Positions 9,481-18,800 of a stretch of DNA of 64,000 nt are shown in pieces. The notes under the pieces were generated by a model. That model was not told where the DNA came from. It saw only the letters and a program-made list of their open reading frames with translations, and ran no database searches. The stretch is from Tissierella sp. Yu-01. GTDB lineage: Bacteria; Bacillota; Clostridia; Tissierellales; Tissierellaceae. Positions within the stretch are counted from its first letter, which is position 1. Every line of letters begins with the position of its first letter. The stretch lies in the NCBI RefSeq assembly GCF_029537395.1, contig NZ_CP120677.1, positions 806,001 through 870,000 on the forward strand. Reading direction: 5' to 3'. The position numbers and the translations under genes were made by a program.

Positions 9481-10343
9481 TCCCCCACCTTATCCTTCGG
9501 TAATTCAAGGGTTATATTCCCGATAACGCCTTTTCTAAACTCATCTAAAATGATATTACTTGTTTTGGTATAATCAATTTCTCCACCTTTTATTATACAG
9601 CCTCTTCTACTTCCTATTGATTCCATCAAATTTAAAGGTGTATTATCTGTTATATCTATTTCATAACGATTAATCAACAGTTCAGGAGCTATATCCATAA
9701 GGACTTCTATGAGTTTAAGAGCTAGTGTTTCTGTATCTAAGATTTCATCCTTTATAGCACCAGTAAATGCAAGGTTTAGACCAACTCTTTCTTCTTCGAA
9801 TTTTGGCCATAGAATACCAGGAGTATCTAATAACTCTAATTGCCCTTTTATTTTAATCCATTGATTAGTTCTAGTAACACCTGGCTTATTTCCTGTTTTT
9901 GTACCTTTTTTCCCTGAAAGTGTATTTATTAAAGTTGATTTACCTACATTAGGGATTCCTAATATCATTGCTCTTATTGGTCTATTAATGACTCCCCTAT
10001 TTTCATAGGCCTTTATTTTTTCCTCTGTTACTTCTCTCGCAAGTTTTAATATCTTATCAACGCCTTTACCACTAATAGAATCATATAATATTGTAGATAT
10101 CCCATTATTATTAAAATACTTTTGCCATAATATATTGGAATTGCTGTCAGCCAAATCTGATTTGTTTAGTATTATAACTCTTGGCTTATTTTTAACAATG
10201 TCGTCTATAACAGGATTTTGACTACTATATGGTATTCTAGCATCCAATAATTCGAATACAACGTCGACTAAAGAAAGGTTCTTTTGTATAGATTCTCTAG
10301 TTTTTTTCATATGTCCAGGATACCAATTTATATTCATGTTCAT
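9477..10343 (-). CDS. rbgA: Ribosome biogenesis GTPase RbgA (YlqF)
   Basis: RbgA is a circularly permuted GTPase needed for late 50S assembly in Firmicutes. The 288-aa protein shows the permuted motif order: G4 LNKSDLAD early, then G1 [12 protein letters not shown], then G3 DTPGILWP. The N-terminal INWYPGHMKKTRE signature is present. A GGTGG site stands four bases upstream of the ATG at 10341-10343; a second ATG two codons in is also possible. The preceding 260 bases hold a repeat block and the rplS terminator. In many Firmicutes rbgA and rnhB lie next to rplS, as here. Confidence 0.95.
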   Translation of the reverse strand: MNMNINWYPGHMKKTRESIQKNLSLVDVVFELLDARIPYSSQNPVIDDIVKNKPRVIILNKSDLADSNSNILWQKYFNNNGISTILYDSISGKGVDKILKLAREVTEEKIKAYENRGVINRPIRAMILGIPNVGKSTLINTLSGKKGTKTGNKPGVTRTNQWIKIKGQLELLDTPGILWPKFEEERVGLNLAFTGAIKDEILDTETLALKLIEVLMDIAPELLINRYEIDITDNTPLNLMESIGSRRGCIIKGGEIDYTKTSNIILDEFRKGVIGNITLELPKDKVGE

Positions 10344-10386
10344 TAAACCACCACCTTAACAAAGGTTTTTTTGTATCTTTTATTTA

Positions 10387-10585
10387 AGTATCGGAAGAAA
10401 TTGCATAGCAATTTCATCACACCACTGCAACGAGGTGAGTGATTTAGGCATCAGCAGAAATTGGTATCAATTTCCTCACACAGCCGCAACGATGCTTGCA
10501 TCGTTTTAACACACCACCTGTTTATTTAAATAGGTACCCGACCGCTTATAGAAGAAGCGGGGGATATCATTCATCTCGTTATAAA
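10387..10585 (-). repeat. Hairpin-rich intergenic repeat block
   Basis: Non-coding block between rplS and rbgA made of short palindromes. Two roughly 60-bp units each start with an AAATTG...CAATTT stem (10398-10414 and 10458-10473) followed by a TCACAC...GCAAC stretch. Next are an 8-bp perfect hairpin (10488-10505), a CCGCTT/AAGCGG hairpin flanked by C and G runs (10537-10563), and CTCGTTATAA (10574-10583). The same pieces recur upstream of smc (19441-19491). Strand is arbitrary. Confidence 0.6.
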
Positions 10586-10602
10586 AATGCTTTTACAATA
10601 AA

Positions 10603-10624
10603 AATGGGACCTTACAGTCCCATT
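10603..10624 (-). terminator. Intrinsic terminator of rplS
   Basis: An 8-bp stem (10603-10610 with 10617-10624, six-base loop) overlaps the rplS stop, with a TTTTTATT tail on the minus strand. Confidence 0.8.
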
Positions 10625-10970
10625 AATAAAATCTCTTCTCTTTAACTTTTGCTGCTTTTCCTTGTCTATCTCTTAAGTAATAAAGTTTAGATCTTCTAAC
10701 TTTACCCCTTCTAGTAACTACAAGCTTTTCTATTCTTGGAGAATGAATAGGGAATGTTCTTTCTACTCCTACACCATAAGATAATCTTCTAACTGTAAAA
10801 GTTCTTCTAGCTCCTTCACCTTGTACCTTGATTACAGTTCCTTCATATACTTGAACTCTTTCACGAGTTCCTTCTACTACTTTATAATGAACTTGTACTG
10901 TATCACCTACATTAAAGCTTGGTATATCATTTCTTAATTGTTCATCTTCCAACATTTTTATTATATTCAT
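10623..10970 (-). CDS. rplS: 50S ribosomal protein L19
   Basis: L19 sits at the 30S-50S interface. I start it at ATG 10968-10970 ([13 protein letters not shown]), preceded by GGGAGG; the frame extends further 5' without support. The 115-aa length is normal. The family stretches [29 protein letters not shown] and [15 protein letters not shown] are present. It has its own extended -10 promoter and its own terminator, so it is probably transcribed alone, with a short structured leader. Confidence 0.96.
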   Translation of the reverse strand: MNIIKMLEDEQLRNDIPSFNVGDTVQVHYKVVEGTRERVQVYEGTVIKVQGEGARRTFTVRRLSYGVGVERTFPIHSPRIEKLVVTRRGKVRRSKLYYLRDRQGKAAKVKEKRFY

Positions 10971-11036
10971 TAGTTTTTTCCTCCCTTCTCCACAGACGTT
11001 CATACAATAGCAGAGGACCGCCCTTATTACATACTT
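10971..11036 (-). promoter_or_regulatory. Candidate L19-type mRNA leader
   Basis: The roughly 65-nt untranslated leader of rplS contains GC-rich complementary pieces (GGGCGGTCCTC and GTGGAG) unusual in this AT-rich sequence. L19 leaders that bind the ribosomal protein are known in Firmicutes. Assignment to that family is an inference from position and composition. Confidence 0.4.
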
Positions 11037-11041
11037 TACGT

Positions 11042-11070
11042 ATTATAGCATAATTATTATTCAAATACAA
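11042..11070 (-). promoter_or_regulatory. Promoter of rplS
   Basis: Minus-strand -35 TTGTAT (11065-11070), 17-base spacer, extended -10 TGCTATAAT ending in TATAAT at 11042-11047. Confidence 0.75.
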
Positions 11071-11075
11071 TTAAT

Positions 11076-11750
11076 TTATAAATCATTAAGTAAATCTGGT
11101 CTCTTTTCTAAGGTAACTCGTATGGACTCACTTTCTCTCCATTCAGCTATCTTTTTATGGTCACCACTTAAAAGAACCTCTGGCACTTTAAATCCATTAA
11201 ATTCTCTCGGTCGCGTATACTGTGGATATTCAAGTAATCCATCATAATGGGATTCATCTATATATGATGTTTCACTACTTAAAACACCAGGTTTAAGCCT
11301 TGTCACACAATCTATCAATACTAATGCAGGAATTTCCCCACCAGTTAAAACATAATCTCCAATTGAAATTTCTTCATCTATATAGTTATCAATAATTCTA
11401 TTATCTATTCCTTCATAATGACCACATAATAAAATTAAATGTTCTTCTTTAGATAAAGTATTAGCAATATTTTGGTCAAGTCTCTTACCTTGTGGTGAAA
11501 GATAAATGACCTTGGACTTTTTCGTTTTTACATGGCTTATAGCATCATAGATTGGTCCAGGCATCATAACCATACCAGGACCTCCACCAAATGGATAGTC
11601 ATCAACTTTTCTATGTTTATCCTTAGAAAAATCTCTAATATTAATACAATTTACATTTATACAATTTTCTTCAATCGCCCTACCTATGATGCTATAATTA
11701 GATAGATTATTAAAAAAGTCTGGAAACAACGTTAGGATATCTATCTTCAT
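11076..11750 (-). CDS. trmD: tRNA (guanine-37-N1) methyltransferase
   Basis: TrmD methylates G37 next to the anticodon and prevents +1 frameshifting. The 224-aa protein carries the SPOUT trefoil-knot signatures GGGPGMVMMPGP, LSPQGKRLDQ, LCGHYEGIDNR and SIGDYVLTGGEIPALVLID. It overlaps rimM by four bases (ATGA). The order rpsP-khpA-rimM-trmD-rplS is the classic one, but rplS here has a separate promoter directly after trmD. Confidence 0.97.
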   Translation of the reverse strand: MKIDILTLFPDFFNNLSNYSIIGRAIEENCINVNCINIRDFSKDKHRKVDDYPFGGGPGMVMMPGPIYDAISHVKTKKSKVIYLSPQGKRLDQNIANTLSKEEHLILLCGHYEGIDNRIIDNYIDEEISIGDYVLTGGEIPALVLIDCVTRLKPGVLSSETSYIDESHYDGLLEYPQYTRPREFNGFKVPEVLLSGDHKKIAEWRESESIRVTLEKRPDLLNDL

Positions 11751-12250
11751 TCTATCATCCCTTCAATAGGATCAACTGTAATTAATTTTTCATTAATATT
11801 GACTTGTTTTACAAATTCTTTGACAGCAGGTATTAGGTACTCTTTAAAATTGTCACCATCTTCAACAACATAGACATCGTTACTATGTCCCTGTAAGACA
11901 TCTTTTAAATTACCAATTGAATTACCATTTGTATCAACAACTTTGCATCCAATTAAGTCATAGATGAAATAGTGATTCTCAGGTAAAATAACCCTATTTT
12001 CATCACTGACGAAAATAAAAGAATCCTTGTATTTTAATATTTGATTAATATCATCATATTCTTTGAATTTTAGTATAATAGAGCCTTTATGGTATTTAAC
12101 CCCATCAACATTAACAGCTACTTTGGTATCTCCAATAAAAGCTTCTTTAAGATATTCAAATCTTTGTACATCATTCGTTAATGGATAAACCTTTACTTCT
12201 CCTCTTATACCATGTGTATTGATTATTTTACCAACTATTGTATATCCCAT
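11747..12250 (-). CDS. rimM: 16S rRNA processing protein RimM
   Basis: RimM assists maturation of the 30S head by binding S19. The 167-aa length fits. The N-terminal GKIINTHGIRGEVKVYPLT motif and the C-terminal PRC-barrel region, with YDLIGCKVVD and LIPAVKEFVKQVN, are visible. The ribosome binding site is weak (GGTGATG), which together with the four-base overlap to trmD and the 20-base gap to khpA suggests coupled translation within the ylxM-ffh-rpsP operon. Confidence 0.95.
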   Translation of the reverse strand: MGYTIVGKIINTHGIRGEVKVYPLTNDVQRFEYLKEAFIGDTKVAVNVDGVKYHKGSIILKFKEYDDINQILKYKDSFIFVSDENRVILPENHYFIYDLIGCKVVDTNGNSIGNLKDVLQGHSNDVYVVEDGDNFKEYLIPAVKEFVKQVNINEKLITVDPIEGMIE

Positions 12251-12270
12251 TTCATCACCATTTAAAATTG

Positions 12271-12501
12271 TTATTGAATGATTTCAACAACTACTCTTTT
12301 ATTATCCTTAATTGCTGCTGCTTTTACAACAGTTCTTATTGCTTTAGCAATTCTACCTTGCTTGCCTATAATCTTTCCCATATCCTCTTGAGCTACCTTA
12401 AGTTCGATAATTATAGATTGGGAACCTTCAACTTCATTGACGCTTACCTGTTCAGGATAATCTACAAGAGCTTTTGCAATAAACTCTACTAATTCTCCCA
12501 T
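12271..12501 (-). CDS. khpA: KH-domain RNA-binding protein KhpA (YlqC)
   Basis: A small single-KH protein; in streptococci and lactobacilli KhpA pairs with KhpB/Jag and affects cell length and RNA metabolism. The start is ATG 12499-12501 (MGELVEFI), seven bases after GGAGGTG, giving 76 aa. The RNA-binding GXXG loop is present as GKIIGKQGRIAKAIRT. It lies between rpsP and rimM, its usual place. No KhpB gene is in this window. Confidence 0.93.
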   Translation of the reverse strand: MGELVEFIAKALVDYPEQVSVNEVEGSQSIIIELKVAQEDMGKIIGKQGRIAKAIRTVVKAAAIKDNKRVVVEIIQ

Positions 12502-12519
12502 TGTACGCACCTCCATGAA

Positions 12520-12789
12520 TTATTCCTCAGATTTATTGTCTTCATTTTCAAATAATCCATTTTCTTTAAATAATCTTTCTACTGTATCTGTAGGTTTAGC
12601 GCCATTTTTTATCCATTTTATAGCCTTTTCATTATCAAACTTAACTGTTTTAGGTTCTGTTAATGGATTATAATATCCTATCTCCTCAATAAATCTACCA
12701 TCTCTTGGAGAACGGGAATCAGCTACAACTATTCTATAAAAAGGGCTTTTCTTAGCACCCATTCTTTTTAATCTGATTTTAACTGCCAT
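12520..12789 (-). CDS. rpsP: 30S ribosomal protein S16
   Basis: S16 stabilises the 30S body. The 89-aa protein begins with the family signature [24 protein letters not shown]... and has the usual [11 protein letters not shown] segment; the C terminus is acidic and lysine-poor. An AGGAGGTG site is seven bases upstream of the ATG. It follows ffh by 28 bases and precedes khpA in the conserved order. Confidence 0.97.
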   Translation of the reverse strand: MAVKIRLKRMGAKKSPFYRIVVADSRSPRDGRFIEEIGYYNPLTEPKTVKFDNEKAIKWIKNGAKPTDTVERLFKENGLFENEDNKSEE

Positions 12790-12817
12790 TTTTTCACCTC
12801 CTAAAAATTAATATCTA

Positions 12818-14158
12818 TTAGAAAAAGGGAAATCCAAATTTTCCTTTTTTCTTCATTGTTTTTTCCATGCCAGTAAACTTCTTCATCATTTTCTTAGTTT
12901 CTTTAAACTGTTTTAAAAGTCTATTGACATCTTGTACATTCGTACCACTTCCAAGGGCAATTCTCTTTCTTCTGCTACTATCAATGACATCAGGATTTTC
13001 TCTTTCTTTTTTAGTCATTGATTTGATGATTGCTTCAATTCTACCAATATCCTTATCGTTAACATCAAGTCCTTTTAATGCCTTTGCATTCACACCTGGC
13101 ATCATGCCTAATATTTGATCTAAAGGCCCCATGTTTTTCATTTGTTCTAACTGGTCTAAGAAATCATCAAATGTAAATTGTGCTGTCCTTATTTTTTTCT
13201 CTAATTCTAGCGCTTTCTTTTCATCAATACTAGATTGGGCTTTTTCTATTAGACTTAGTACATCACCCATACCTAAAATTCTTGATGCCATTCTTTCTGG
13301 ATGGAAAGGTTCTAATTGATCCAATTTTTCACCCATACCAACGAATTTAATTGGCTTATTTGTAACAGCTCTTAGTGACAAAGCTGCTCCACCTCTAGCA
13401 TCACCATCTAATTTGGTTAGTATCACTCCCGTAATACCTAATTTAGCATTAAATGACTCTGCCACATTCACAGCATCCTGACCGGTCATAGCATCTAAAA
13501 CCAGTAAAACTTCTTTCGGATTAACTGCATCATATATGTTTTTTATTTCATCCATTAGCTCTTCATCGATGTGTAATCTACCAGCAGTATCTATTAAAAT
13601 CACATCATTACCATGTTTCTTACCATGCTCCAGTGATGCTTTGGCAATATCCACTGGGTTGTGTTTATCACCCATGGAGAAAACAGGAACTCCTACTTTT
13701 TCCCCAACTACCTCAAGTTGTTTTATAGCAGCAGGTCTATATATATCACATGCTACTAGTAAAGGTCTCTTGTTTTGTTTCTTTAGATTATTGGCTAATT
13801 TACCTGTAGTAGTTGTTTTTCCTGCTCCTTGAAGCCCACACATTAGGATTACAGTTGGCGGTGATGATGCGAACTCTAGTTTAGCTTCTTTATCACCCAT
13901 TAACTTTGTTAACTCGTCATTAACAATTTTTATAACCTGTTGACCAGGAGTCAAGCTTTCCATTACTTCAGTGCCAACAGCTCTTTCTTTAACAGTTTTT
14001 ATAAAATCCTTAACAACTTTAAAATTAACATCAGCTTCTAGGAGAGCAAGTCTTACTTCCCTCATGGCTAAATCTAAATCTTTTTCTGATAGTTTACCTT
14101 TGCTTCTTAATTTTCCTAAAGCATTTTGCAGCTTTTCAGATAAACTTTCGAAAACCAT
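12818..14158 (-). CDS. ffh: Signal recognition particle GTPase Ffh
   Basis: The protein subunit of the signal recognition particle: it binds signal sequences and SRP RNA and docks with FtsY. The start is ATG 14156-14158 (MVFESLSEKL), seven bases after AGGAGG; the product is 446 aa. The N domain is followed by the G domain with G1 GLQGAGKTTTTGKLA, DTAGRLHIDEELM and TKLDGDARGG. The C-terminal M domain is rich in methionine and ends MKKKGKFGFPFF. It follows ylxM by 16 bases. Confidence 0.97.
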   Translation of the reverse strand: MVFESLSEKLQNALGKLRSKGKLSEKDLDLAMREVRLALLEADVNFKVVKDFIKTVKERAVGTEVMESLTPGQQVIKIVNDELTKLMGDKEAKLEFASSPPTVILMCGLQGAGKTTTTGKLANNLKKQNKRPLLVACDIYRPAAIKQLEVVGEKVGVPVFSMGDKHNPVDIAKASLEHGKKHGNDVILIDTAGRLHIDEELMDEIKNIYDAVNPKEVLLVLDAMTGQDAVNVAESFNAKLGITGVILTKLDGDARGGAALSLRAVTNKPIKFVGMGEKLDQLEPFHPERMASRILGMGDVLSLIEKAQSSIDEKKALELEKKIRTAQFTFDDFLDQLEQMKNMGPLDQILGMMPGVNAKALKGLDVNDKDIGRIEAIIKSMTKKERENPDVIDSSRRKRIALGSGTNVQDVNRLLKQFKETKKMMKKFTGMEKTMKKKGKFGFPFF

Positions 14159-14174
14159 AAAAACGACCTCCTGC

Positions 14175-14534
14175 CTAGTCCAATATTTCAATACCTATCT
14201 TTTCTATCTCATGGGCTTTATTACAAACAATGTCCAACTTATTGTTTTGACCATATTCTTGTAGTTCTTTAGAGATAGTAAGTATTTCTCTTATAGCTTC
14301 TTTGCTTTTTACAAATTTCTTTATTAAACCAAGAGTCTCTTCATAGTGGTACAATTTTTGCTCAGATCTTTTTAGTGTATCAAAAACCCCCTGCCTTGTT
14401 ATCTGCATCTCTTCGCCTATTTCAGCTAGGGATAAATCATAAATATAATACAACTCAATTGCCTGATATTGTTTTTCACTTAAGAGTTTACCATAAAAAT
14501 CAAATAGTATTCCTACTTCAACTAACTTCTCCAT
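14175..14534 (-). CDS. ylxM: SRP-associated helix-turn-helix protein YlxM
   Basis: YlxM proteins stimulate SRP GTPase assembly and carry a sigma-70 region-4-like helix-turn-helix. The 119-aa product shows LSEKQYQAIELYYIYDLSLAEIG followed by ITRQGVFDTLKRSEQKL, the hallmark of the family. The ATG at 14532-14534 overlaps a perfect -10 box (14533-14538), an unusual arrangement discussed in the findings. It opens the operon ylxM-ffh-rpsP-khpA-rimM-trmD. Confidence 0.93.
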   Translation of the reverse strand: MEKLVEVGILFDFYGKLLSEKQYQAIELYYIYDLSLAEIGEEMQITRQGVFDTLKRSEQKLYHYEETLGLIKKFVKSKEAIREILTISKELQEYGQNNKLDIVCNKAHEIEKIGIEILD

Positions 14535-14561
14535 TATATCACCACAAAATTATAGTGTCAA
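14533..14561 (-). promoter_or_regulatory. Consensus promoter overlapping the ylxM start
   Basis: Minus-strand TTGACA (14556-14561), 17-base spacer, TATAAT (14533-14538). The -35 lies in one arm of the 17-bp dyad and the -10 covers the ylxM ATG, so transcription would start inside ylxM. It may serve ffh and later genes, or be unused. Confidence 0.45.
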
Positions 14562-14586
14562 GCAATAAACTTGACACTATAATTTT
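14546..14586 (-). terminator. 17-bp dyad: ftsY terminator and/or operator
   Basis: Perfect inverted repeat with arms 14546-14562 and 14570-14586 and a seven-base loop, 28 bases after the ftsY stop codon. It ends in TTTTG on the minus strand. It may terminate smc-ftsY transcripts, but it also overlaps the -10 of one promoter and the -35 of another, so an operator role is possible. Confidence 0.65.
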
Positions 14587-14610
14587 AGTATATTCATTTA
14601 GTTTTGTCAA
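14582..14610 (-). promoter_or_regulatory. Promoter of the ylxM-ffh operon
   Basis: Minus-strand TTGACA (14605-14610), 17-base spacer, TAAAAT (14582-14587). The predicted start near 14575 lies within the dyad, leaving about 40 nt of leader before ylxM. Confidence 0.65.
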
Positions 14611-14613
14611 CAA

Positions 14614-15828
14614 TTAATCAAAAATAGCTTCAACAAAATCATCAACTATAAATGGTTGTAAATCATCAATGCCTTCCCCAACTCCAACTAGTTTGACAGG
14701 TAAATTTAGTTCTGACTGTAAGGCTATGATAACTCCACCTTTTGCAGTTCCATCTAGCTTGGTTAGTGCAACACCCGTTAAATTTGCAACTTCTTTAAAT
14801 ACCTTAGCCTGATTTATTGCATTTTGACCAGTTGTAGCATCTAGTACCAATAAAACTTCTTTTGTTGCATCAGGATATTCTCGATCTACAACTCTAAAAA
14901 TTTTGTTCAACTCATTCATCAAGTTAGATTTATTGTGCAAACGACCTGCAGTATCACATATTAAAATATCTGACTTTCTTGCCTTTGCAGCTTGTATCCC
15001 ATCAAAAACTACTGCTGCAGGATCAGCACCTTCAGTGTGTGCTATTATTTCAGCTTTAGATCTATTAGCCCATTCCTCTAGCTGTTCAATTGCTGCTGCT
15101 CTAAAGGTATCACCTGCTGCAATTAACACCTTCTTACCTTCTTCTTTAAAACTATGGGATAACTTACCTATTGTAGTTGTTTTTCCAACCCCATTCACAC
15201 CTACTACCAAAATAACTGCTGGAAGTGGATCCAATTTAAGAGTGTTGTCTGAAACTGATTCCTTCATTAATATCTTTATTTCATCCTTTAATAATTCTTT
15301 TACTGTTAATGGATCATTAACCTTCTCTTTCTTGATTCGGTCTTTCAGCCTATCAATAATCTCCATTGTTGTAGTGGCGCCAACATCAGCAGTAACTAAA
15401 GCCTCTTCAAGATCCTCAAATAACTCTTCATCAACTTTCTTATAAGAATTTAGAATGTCTTCAATTTTATTTGACATATCATTTCGAGTTTTAGTCAATC
15501 CGTTTTTTAATTTTTCAAAAAGACTCATTTTTTTCTTTGCTGGCTTTTCAATTGGTGTTTCTTCTGGCACTTCCGTTTCTATCTCTTCTTGAGGTTCTTC
15601 ATAAATTTCTTCAACAAGTTCTTCTACAATTTCCTCGATTACTTCCTCTTCTTCTTTCGGTATATTGTTGTCAGTTAGGATATTATTGTCAATGGTTACT
15701 TCAGTTTGTTCTGAATCTATATTTTCTTTTTCTTGTTGCTCTTGTTGTATATCATCCTGTAATTCTTCAATTTTTGGGTTTTCTTCAACATTCTTTTTTT
15801 GAATCTTTTTCTTAAACCAGTTTAACAT
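14614..15828 (-). CDS. ftsY: SRP receptor FtsY
   Basis: The membrane-associated SRP receptor GTPase. Two adjacent ATGs exist; the second (15826-15828) is six bases from AGGAGG and is preferred over the first, only three bases away. The 404-aa protein has a long, strongly acidic N-terminal A domain (about residues 15-95, runs of E), then the NG domain with GVNGVGKTTTIGKLS, GDTFRAAAIEQL, DTAGRLHNKSNLM and TKLDGTAKGG. It follows smc by ten bases, as in most Firmicutes. Confidence 0.96.
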   Translation of the reverse strand: MLNWFKKKIQKKNVEENPKIEELQDDIQQEQQEKENIDSEQTEVTIDNNILTDNNIPKEEEEVIEEIVEELVEEIYEEPQEEIETEVPEETPIEKPAKKKMSLFEKLKNGLTKTRNDMSNKIEDILNSYKKVDEELFEDLEEALVTADVGATTTMEIIDRLKDRIKKEKVNDPLTVKELLKDEIKILMKESVSDNTLKLDPLPAVILVVGVNGVGKTTTIGKLSHSFKEEGKKVLIAAGDTFRAAAIEQLEEWANRSKAEIIAHTEGADPAAVVFDGIQAAKARKSDILICDTAGRLHNKSNLMNELNKIFRVVDREYPDATKEVLLVLDATTGQNAINQAKVFKEVANLTGVALTKLDGTAKGGVIIALQSELNLPVKLVGVGEGIDDLQPFIVDDFVEAIFD

Positions 15829-15838
15829 CATATTCCTC

Positions 15839-18800
15839 CTAGCTAGCTTCCACTAAATTATCTTTTAGTTTTACTGAAATCAATTTGCTTACCCCTTCTT
15901 CTTCCATTGTAACTCCATATAAAACATCAGCTATTTCCATAGTTGTTTTTCTATGTGTAATCAAAACAAATTGAGTCATATCATCAAAGCTCTTTAAATA
16001 TTTAGTATACCTATAAATATTTGCTTCATCCAATGCAGCGTCAATTTCATCTAATATACAGAATGGAGATGGTTTCATTCTCAATATAGAGAACAGTAAC
16101 GCAACAGCTGTTAAGGATTTTTCTCCTCCAGATAATAAAGATAAACTTTGCAATTTCTTTCCAGGTGGTTGTACTTTTATTTCTATTCCTGAGGTTAGTA
16201 TATCTTCTTCATCTTCCAATTCTAATCTAGCTGTTCCTCCATTAAATAAAATAGCAAACACTTCAGTAAAGTTATTATTTATTTCGTCAAAAGAACTGAT
16301 AAATTGAACTCTCATTTTTTTCTCCATATCCCTTATAACTTCCTTTAAGTCCTCTTTAGCTTTAATTAAGTCATTTTGCTGTATGGTTAAGAATTCAAAT
16401 CTTTCACTGATATTTTTAAATTCATCTATTGCAGAAATATTTACATTACCTAATTCTTTAATATTATCCTTCAATTCTCTAATTTCAATTTGTACATTAT
16501 GGAAATCAGAAATTTCTCTTTCGAGTTTTAGAGCATCTTCTAAGGTCATTTCATAATCATCCATCAATTTTGTATGGTAATTTTCGTACTGAATTTCAAA
16601 TCTAGTCAACTTAACCTCATGACTATTACCTTGATTCTCTATATCAGAAATCCTTTTATTCAATACTTTTAACCTGTCCTGCTCATCATAGAATTTTTTG
16701 AGTAATGCATCCTTTTTCTTGATTAAATCATTAAGTATTATATTAATAGTATCTTCTGAGCTCTCATATTTAATAACTTCTGACTGTATTTTTTCTCTGT
16801 CATCTTTTAATGCAATTAATTCTGTATTTATATTATCAATTGCTTTCTCCTTTTCAATTAAGGAATTCTTATATTGCTCATTTGTCAAGTAATAGTTCTG
16901 AGTCTTATTTAATAAAGCTTCCTTTTGATTCTCAATTGTATTAATAGTTATTCTTAGGTTGGTTATTTCTTTATCCAATTCATTGCGCTTATCCTTCAGA
17001 CTAGTAAATACTTCATTCTTTTCTTTAATTATATTTTTAAGGTCTTCTGTCTTGATTTCAATCTCTCTTAAAGCATCGTCAAGTTCTTCTCGATTTGCTT
17101 GGAAATTTTCATGTTCTTTATTTAAATTAGCTATTTCAGCTTCTTTCTTCTTTATTTCTTCATCTGTTCTATTTATCTCATACTTAATACTTGATTGTTT
17201 ATTAATATTTTCTAATATAGAAATTTCTAAGGTTTTTGTATTATTTTCTAATGCAACAGTCTCGTTTTCTATATCCCTTAAATTATTTGTAATAATTAAT
17301 TTCTTTTCTTCATACTTAGAAATTTCATTATTTACCAATGATGTTTCTTCTTTTAAACTTTTTATTTTATTTTTCCTATTGATGATACTTATTGATTCTT
17401 TCCCATTACCAGTACTTCCTCCGGTAATAGATCCCCCAGTATTAAAAACTTCACCATCAAGGGTTACAATTTTATACATATGTTTTAATTTTTTTGATAA
17501 CTTTATGCCGTCATCGATCCCTTTTACTACAATTGTCCTTCCAATAAGGAATTCAAATATATTTTTATATTTTTCATCATAAGTTAAAAGTTCATGAGCT
17601 AAACCAATAATATTAAATTCATCCATATCTCTTTGATCTAACCTAATAGTTTTACCTTTTATAATATTTAAAGGAAGAAATGTAGCTCTACCTAGATGTT
17701 TCTCCTTTAAATATTTAACGAATTTTTTAGCATCTGATTCTGTTTCAACTACTATATTTTGAATATTAGACCCTAAGCATATATCAATTGCTCTTTCATA
17801 CTTATAATCGACCTTGAATAAATCCGCAACTACTCCTACTAATCCTTTTCTTAATTCTATATCATTACTTGTTCCCTTTAATAATCCCTTTACACTTTTA
17901 TAATACCCTTCATAGTCCGCCTCCATATTCTTGATAATATTAAGGCTTGTATTTAAACCATTCAATTTAATTTGATTTTCTCTTATTACATTTTCTAACA
18001 CCTTATATTCATTTTCTATATCAGCTTTTTTGATATATAATGAATTTATTTTCTCTTTCTGTACAATTGTTTTTTCTTTTAATACAGTCTCATTAGAATA
18101 AAGTACATCTAATTCTTTAATAAGTTCTTCCTTCCTAATGTTGCAAAATTCTATGTCCTTATTAAGTTGTATTACTCTTGAATCGATGTTATTTTTGAAT
18201 GCAATAATAGAATTAATCTCACTTTTCTTATCTGAAGTAAGATTATAGTAGCTCAACATGATATTTTTACTGTTTTCTAATTCTAATTCATTTATATGTA
18301 TACTATTGTCTAGTTCTTTTAACTCTTGAGTTTTATTATTAAATTCAAAATTAATATCATTTAATTGTTTATTTATATCTTCAAGCTCTCTATTTGTCTC
18401 AATTTCAGAATTTTCTAGTTCGTGGAATTTAAATTTAAAATCTTCTTTTTCTCCTTGTAATCTCTCAAAATCTTTCCTTAAAAAGTTCTCTTTTTCCAAG
18501 AGAATAGAAACCTGATTCTTATTTTTTTCATAAGATTGAATAGTATCAAACTTAATAGTTCTTTTTTCCTCAATTTCATTTTCAATCTTTTGAATATTTG
18601 ATTTATGATTATTATATTCGGTTTCTATTAGAAGCCTTTCTTCATCAATCAATTTCAAATCATTTACTAGTTTTTCTTTTTCTAACTTTACATCTTTAAT
18701 TTGATTCTCTAATTTTCTAATATTTCTAATATATAAATTTACTTCTAAATCTCTTAATTTTGTGAAGAACTTAGTGAATTTAATTGCTTTATCTGCCTCT

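Noticed and set aside
10506-10574. 22-residue reading frame inside the repeat block (minus strand)
   Set aside because: No ribosome binding site, and it is made of the hairpin repeat itself; most likely non-coding.
10387-10585. CRISPR array
   Set aside because: Only two imperfect units with internal palindromes, no uniform spacers and no cas genes.
14903-15445. 180-codon plus-strand open frame
   Set aside because: Antisense to the conserved NG domain of ftsY; its residues are the complement of GTPase motifs, with no family resemblance.
16959-17582. 207-codon plus-strand open frame
   Set aside because: It lies fully antisense inside smc, has serine/phenylalanine-rich content as expected of the complement of a coiled coil, and has no ribosome binding site.
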